This document shows, one piece after another, positions 42,268 through 45,600 of a DNA stretch of 45,600 bases. The translations under genes were made by a program, and so were the position numbers. Position 1 is the stretch's first letter. Every line of letters starts with the position of its first letter. The notes below the pieces were generated by a model. That model saw only the letters and a program-made list of their open reading frames with translations. It had not been told where the DNA came from and did no database searches. The stretch is taken from the NCBI GenBank assembly GCA_002455375.1, contig DKKR01000038.1, forward strand, positions 259-45,858. The letters are read 5' to 3'. Source of the DNA: Bacteroidetes bacterium UBA6661 (lineage in GTDB: Bacteria > Bacteroidota > Bacteroidia > AKYH767-A > OLB10).

Positions 42268-43431
42268 ATGCCCCAATACTATTCGCAGGGAAAAATCCCT
42301 CACAAAAGACACACACAGTTCCGCAAGCCTGATGGTGGACTTTATGCAGAAGAATTGTTTTCTACTCACGGCTTCAGCAATATGTATTCACTTATTTATC
42401 ATTGCCATCCGCCAACAATGATTAAAAGTGCTGGAGAGCCATTTTCGCGTGAACCCGAAATTGCAATGAAGCGCTCGTTGTTACATCAAAGTTTTCAGGG
42501 CTTTAATGTGCAACCTGAAGATGATTATATTAAAAGTAAGAAGCCTGTTTTGGTAAATAACGATTTGCAAATTGCATTAGCTGCTCCACGTAAGTCAACT
42601 AAAGATTATTTTTTAAAAAATGCCGATGCCGATGAATTGATTTTTGTGCATGAAGGCAGTGGGACATTCCATTCTATTTATGGAAGCATGGATTTTGGTT
42701 ATGGCGATTATATTGTCATTCCGCGAGGAACAATTTTTCAATTACATTTTAATACTGAAAATAACAGATTGTTGGTAGTTGACTCATTTAGTGCAATTCA
42801 AACACCGCGCAGATATAGAAATGAGTATGGACAATTTGAAGAGCATAGTCCTTTTTGTGAGCGTGACTTTCGCAGACCACAAAACCTGAAAACTTTTGAT
42901 GAAAAAGGAGAGTTTCTGGTAATGATTAAAAAGGAAAGTATTGTATATCCTTTTGTTTATGCTACGCATCCTTTTGATGCTATTGGATGGGACGGATACT
43001 GCTATCCTTATATATTTTCGATTCACGACTTTGAGCCAATAACAGGAAGGATACACTTGCCACCACCAATTCATCAAACGTTTGAAGCACACAATTTTGT
43101 TGTTTGCTCTTTTGTGCCTCGTTTGTTTGATTATCATCCACTTTCAATTCCTGTTCCTTATAACCATTCCAATATTGATTCTGATGAAATGCTGTACTAT
43201 GTTGATGGTGATTTTATGAGTCGTAAGAATGTTACAAAAGGACAAATTACATTACATCCTGCCGGAATTCCTCACGGGCCACATCCGGGAACAGTTGAAA
43301 AATCACTTGGTGCTAAAGAGACAAAAGAGTTGGCGGTGATGATAGATACTTTTAAACCACTTTGGCTTACCAAAGAGGCAGTGAGTATTATGATCCCTGA
43401 TTATTATAAGTCATGGGTAGAAAACGGATAA
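42268..43431 (+). CDS. hmgA: Homogentisate 1,2-dioxygenase
   Basis: This iron-dependent ring-cleaving enzyme of tyrosine/phenylalanine breakdown converts homogentisate to maleylacetoacetate. The 387 residues match the shorter bacterial form: MPQYYSQGKIPHKRHTQFRK at the start, a cupin-like half with ELIFVHEGSGTFHSIYGSMDF, then PPPIHQTFEAHNFVVCSFVP and LHPAGIPHGPHPGT, which supply the His/Glu iron-site residues. Partner genes for maleylacetoacetate isomerase and fumarylacetoacetase are not in view. A T9SS cargo gene starts 21 nt later and may be co-transcribed. Confidence 0.94.
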   Translation: MPQYYSQGKIPHKRHTQFRKPDGGLYAEELFSTHGFSNMYSLIYHCHPPTMIKSAGEPFSREPEIAMKRSLLHQSFQGFNVQPEDDYIKSKKPVLVNNDLQIALAAPRKSTKDYFLKNADADELIFVHEGSGTFHSIYGSMDFGYGDYIVIPRGTIFQLHFNTENNRLLVVDSFSAIQTPRRYRNEYGQFEEHSPFCERDFRRPQNLKTFDEKGEFLVMIKKESIVYPFVYATHPFDAIGWDGYCYPYIFSIHDFEPITGRIHLPPPIHQTFEAHNFVVCSFVPRLFDYHPLSIPVPYNHSNIDSDEMLYYVDGDFMSRKNVTKGQITLHPAGIPHGPHPGTVEKSLGAKETKELAVMIDTFKPLWLTKEAVSIMIPDYYKSWVENG

Positions 43432-43452
43432 TAATTTAAAATAAACATATAG

Positions 43453-44556
43453 ATGAAACAACTTTACACAACCATGATTGCTTTAGCATCGGTATTTTGC
43501 GCCCATGCACAAATTACCCTCACCCAAAGTGACTTTGCAGGTGCAGGTGATAATATTTTAGTCAGCAATGCTGATGCAACCATGCCAATTGACTTTACTA
43601 CAACAGGAGCAAATCAAACCTGGGACTTTAGTACTTTGATTGCACAAAGTCAGGACACTTTAGCGTTTCTTAGTGTTAGTTCAACAGGCGGCACCTATTC
43701 TGTTTATTTTGCTAACGTTGGTTTTAACAGCAACAGGTCAAACATTGCAATTCCTTTTGGTAATTTACCTGCTATTCCCGGATTACCAATTACATTAAGT
43801 GATCCTTACAGTTTTTTTTACAAAAGTAGTGGTGACTTTAAACAGCAAGGTTTAGGCATTACTATTAGCGGATTTCAGACACCTATTGCATTTAGCAGTA
43901 AAGATGTTTTATATAATTTTCCGATTGCTTTTAACGATGTTGACTCCTGTCAGGCAGCATGGAATTTTTCATTAAGTGGATTAGGATATTATGGCTTTGA
44001 GCAAAAGCGTGTAAATCATGTTGATGGTTGGGGCACAATTAACACACCATACGGTAGCTTTAATGCACTTCGTATTAAAACAGAATTGTATGCACACGAT
44101 ACACTATATGCCGATACATTAGGCTTTGGTTATTCTATGGACAGACCTAAAGCTGTAGAATATAAATGGTTTACCAACAATGAGAAAATTCCGGTATTGC
44201 AGATTAATACTACTGATGTTTTGGGAACAGAAACGGTTGCATCAGTAGTATATATTGATTCATTAAGAAGCGTAGGCATTGCATCAACAGAATTGTTAAG
44301 TAATTTTTCTGTTGCACCAAACCCGGCTGAGAAATATTTTGTGATTAATTATTCACTGATGAAACCAGGACAAGTTTTGATTAAACTCACCGACATGAAA
44401 GGAGTTGAAGTCATGAATGAAACGCAAGGTGTTCAAAGTACGGGAAGCCATCAGAAAATGATAGGCACACAATTGCTTAGTGCAGGTGTGTATTTTCTGA
44501 CAATTACTACTGATAACTTTAGTCAGACACAAAAGGTGATGATTCGAAAAAATTAG
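43453..44556 (+). CDS. T9SS type A sorting-domain protein
   Basis: This secreted protein of 367 residues crosses the inner membrane by a Sec signal (MKQLYTTMIALASVFCAHAQ) and the outer membrane by the type IX system. The mature part (about 21-280) is a beta-rich region of unknown role (TTGANQTWDFSTLIAQSQDT; VNHVDGWGTINTPYGSFNAL). The last ~85 residues are a classical type A sorting domain: FSVAPNPAEKYFVINYSL, VLIKLTDMKGVEVMNE, GVYFLTITTDNFSQTQKVMI and a basic end RKN. No enzyme motif is visible. It follows hmgA by 21 nt and is closed by a hairpin terminator. Confidence 0.92.
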   Translation: MKQLYTTMIALASVFCAHAQITLTQSDFAGAGDNILVSNADATMPIDFTTTGANQTWDFSTLIAQSQDTLAFLSVSSTGGTYSVYFANVGFNSNRSNIAIPFGNLPAIPGLPITLSDPYSFFYKSSGDFKQQGLGITISGFQTPIAFSSKDVLYNFPIAFNDVDSCQAAWNFSLSGLGYYGFEQKRVNHVDGWGTINTPYGSFNALRIKTELYAHDTLYADTLGFGYSMDRPKAVEYKWFTNNEKIPVLQINTTDVLGTETVASVVYIDSLRSVGIASTELLSNFSVAPNPAEKYFVINYSLMKPGQVLIKLTDMKGVEVMNETQGVQSTGSHQKMIGTQLLSAGVYFLTITTDNFSQTQKVMIRKN

Positions 44557-44586
44557 AGCCTTTTAAATTAAGGTGATTTTTTTACA

Positions 44587-44623
44587 AAGGCAGTTTTACA
44601 TATTTTATGTTAAACTGCTTTTT
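44587..44623 (+). terminator. Rho-independent terminator after the T9SS cargo gene
   Basis: GCAGTTTTACATA (44590-44602), loop TTT, TATGTTAAACTGC (44606-44618) forms a 13-bp stem with one mismatch, followed by TTTTTG TTTT. It lies 33 nt after the stop codon. Confidence 0.8.
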
Positions 44624-44663
44624 GTTTTATAATGCTGTATTAATAATTGTTTTTCGATATAGA

Positions 44664-45599
44664 TTACCAAAAGTAGTCTAAGTCACCAAAAAAATAATTG
44701 AATTTAACCTGACTGAGCTTTTTAGTTTCATCATCACTTTTGCCCTTTACCAAAAAATTAAATTTATTCTTTAACTTAATACTTCTTCCTTGATTGATAT
44801 TGTTATTTTGAAGTTCAAACATGAGAAGGCCGACATAGAAATTCTTTGAAGCGTAAGTGTGGCATGCTTTAATAATTTTTGAATAAAATTTTTCGTTGCT
44901 GCAGATAATGTCAGCTAACATTAAAACTTTAAATCCCCTTTTAATTTGTTTAATTAAAAAAGCATAACCAATAATCTGATTATTTTCAATAATTGAAATG
45001 ACTGTCAGATTTTTTTTATTCGTTTGGGAGTAGCGCCATTTAAAATATGCCAGATTCTTTTTTCTTGAATTATTTAAATCGTTATGATCAATCTTTATGG
45101 CATTTATATCTTCCTGTTGTTTATAATTTGCTTTCGAAAAAAGACTTAAAGGCGAAAATAACTTTAGCAGAATTGGTGGGCAGAAACCTCTTAAATAGCC
45201 AAACTTACTCAGAAAAATAGGGGTACTCATGGTATTTGTTGATGTCAGGAAAAAATCAACTTTGTTTGTCTCTAAATTTTCTTTTTCTGTTAAATAATAT
45301 AACTTGGCAAATAATCCTTTGCCTCTGCATTTTTCAGTTGTCAGAACATTTTGCGGAAGAGCAACGAGATAATTTTTGTTTTCAACTGTATAAACAAAAT
45401 TATTTGTTGTTGCATATCCCTCAATACTGTTTTCGACTTCAACCTTAAATATTGAATTTGATGCCGAAGGATTTTTTAAATACCAATGATTAAAATTTGA
45501 CTCATTAATTGTTTTGCTGCCTCCGTTTTCAAGAGCTATTTTTTGAATGATTGGAAAATCCTGTAGTGTTATTTTGCTGAACTTGACTAATTCACTCAT
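44664..45599 (-). CDS. GNAT-like acetyltransferase
   Basis: This 311-residue soluble protein has N-terminal GNAT character: ITLQDFPIIQKIALEN, a beta strand YLVALPQNVLTTEKCRGKGL with the acetyl-CoA-binding CRGKGLFAKLY motif near 90-100, and VDFFLTSTNTMSTPIFLSKF. A second, weaker GNAT-like half follows (YFKWRYSQ; LTVISIIENNQIIGYAFLIK). Tandem GNAT proteins of this type are often linked to surface-polysaccharide or antibiotic modification, but the acceptor is unknown. The ATG is at 45599, one base from the window edge, so an earlier start outside the window cannot be excluded. It is lower in GC than its neighbours by eye. Confidence 0.75.
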   Translation of the reverse strand: MSELVKFSKITLQDFPIIQKIALENGGSKTINESNFNHWYLKNPSASNSIFKVEVENSIEGYATTNNFVYTVENKNYLVALPQNVLTTEKCRGKGLFAKLYYLTEKENLETNKVDFFLTSTNTMSTPIFLSKFGYLRGFCPPILLKLFSPLSLFSKANYKQQEDINAIKIDHNDLNNSRKKNLAYFKWRYSQTNKKNLTVISIIENNQIIGYAFLIKQIKRGFKVLMLADIICSNEKFYSKIIKACHTYASKNFYVGLLMFELQNNNINQGRSIKLKNKFNFLVKGKSDDETKKLSQVKFNYFFGDLDYFW

Positions 45600-45600
45600 G

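Noticed and set aside
1..45600. Phage, insertion sequence, CRISPR, toxin-antitoxin or tRNA-associated island
   Set aside because: No transposase, integrase, repeat-spacer array, tRNA or paired small toxin/antitoxin genes were seen; gene content is mostly core.

Overview
The window reads as an ordinary chromosomal stretch from a member of the Bacteroidota, probably an environmental or metagenomic lineage near the Chitinophagales, Sphingobacteriales or Cytophagales. The evidence is a low-GC sequence with little Shine-Dalgarno signal and many promoters of the Bacteroidota form TAnnTTTG. It also carries a TonB-dependent receptor, a type IX secretion plug protein and a type IX sorting-domain cargo, and the families DUF3822, DUF4199 and TIGR02757, which I know mainly from this phylum. 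No phage, plasmid, insertion sequence, CRISPR array, tRNA or rRNA was recognised.

Layout. 1-3000: the 3' part of a TonB-dependent receptor and a DUF1801 protein, closed by a shared terminator. 3024-6731 (minus): gyrA followed by a secreted TPR protein. 7036-9600 (plus): clpC. 9727-13361: an accessory-looking patch with a secreted C2-like protein, a possible 94-aa ORF, a 635-nt gap holding what looks like the 3' end (domains V and VI) of a group II intron, and an SDR oxidoreductase/AraC regulator pair with a candidate two-site operator. 13639-15913 (minus): coaD, rsmD, DUF3822 and rpmE2. 16197-25111 (plus): a nucleotide-sugar dehydratase, an ABC-F protein, the T9SS plug, a DUF4199 protein, a GT2 glycosyltransferase and a long GT2 fusion; the SRP RNA gene lies inside this run on the minus strand. 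25119-29672 (minus): a tight operon of a double-length D-Ala-D-Ala ligase, a PASTA protein and an acyltransferase. 29858-35780 (minus): TIGR02757, der, era, a PaiB-like protein and purL. 35901-39340 (plus): two tandem paralogous polytopic membrane proteins and an MBL-fold hydrolase. 39345-42089 (minus): an M23 peptidase and a glucosaminidase/LysM protein. 42268-44556 (plus): homogentisate dioxygenase and a T9SS cargo protein. 44664-45599 (minus): a GNAT-like acetyltransferase.

The genes fall into three themes. The first is core information processing: gyrase, SRP RNA, Era/Der ribosome assembly, RsmD, L31 and ClpC. The second is the cell envelope: Ddl, PASTA, M23, glucosaminidase, surface-sugar enzymes and secretion. 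The third is scattered metabolism: CoA, purine and homogentisate. I found no clearly new multi-gene system. The observations most worth following are the tandem Ddl fusion whose second half carries Phe at the depsipeptide-specificity position, the orphan group II intron tail, the AraC operator candidate, and the GT2 protein fused to a shortened phosphoglycosyltransferase-like tail.
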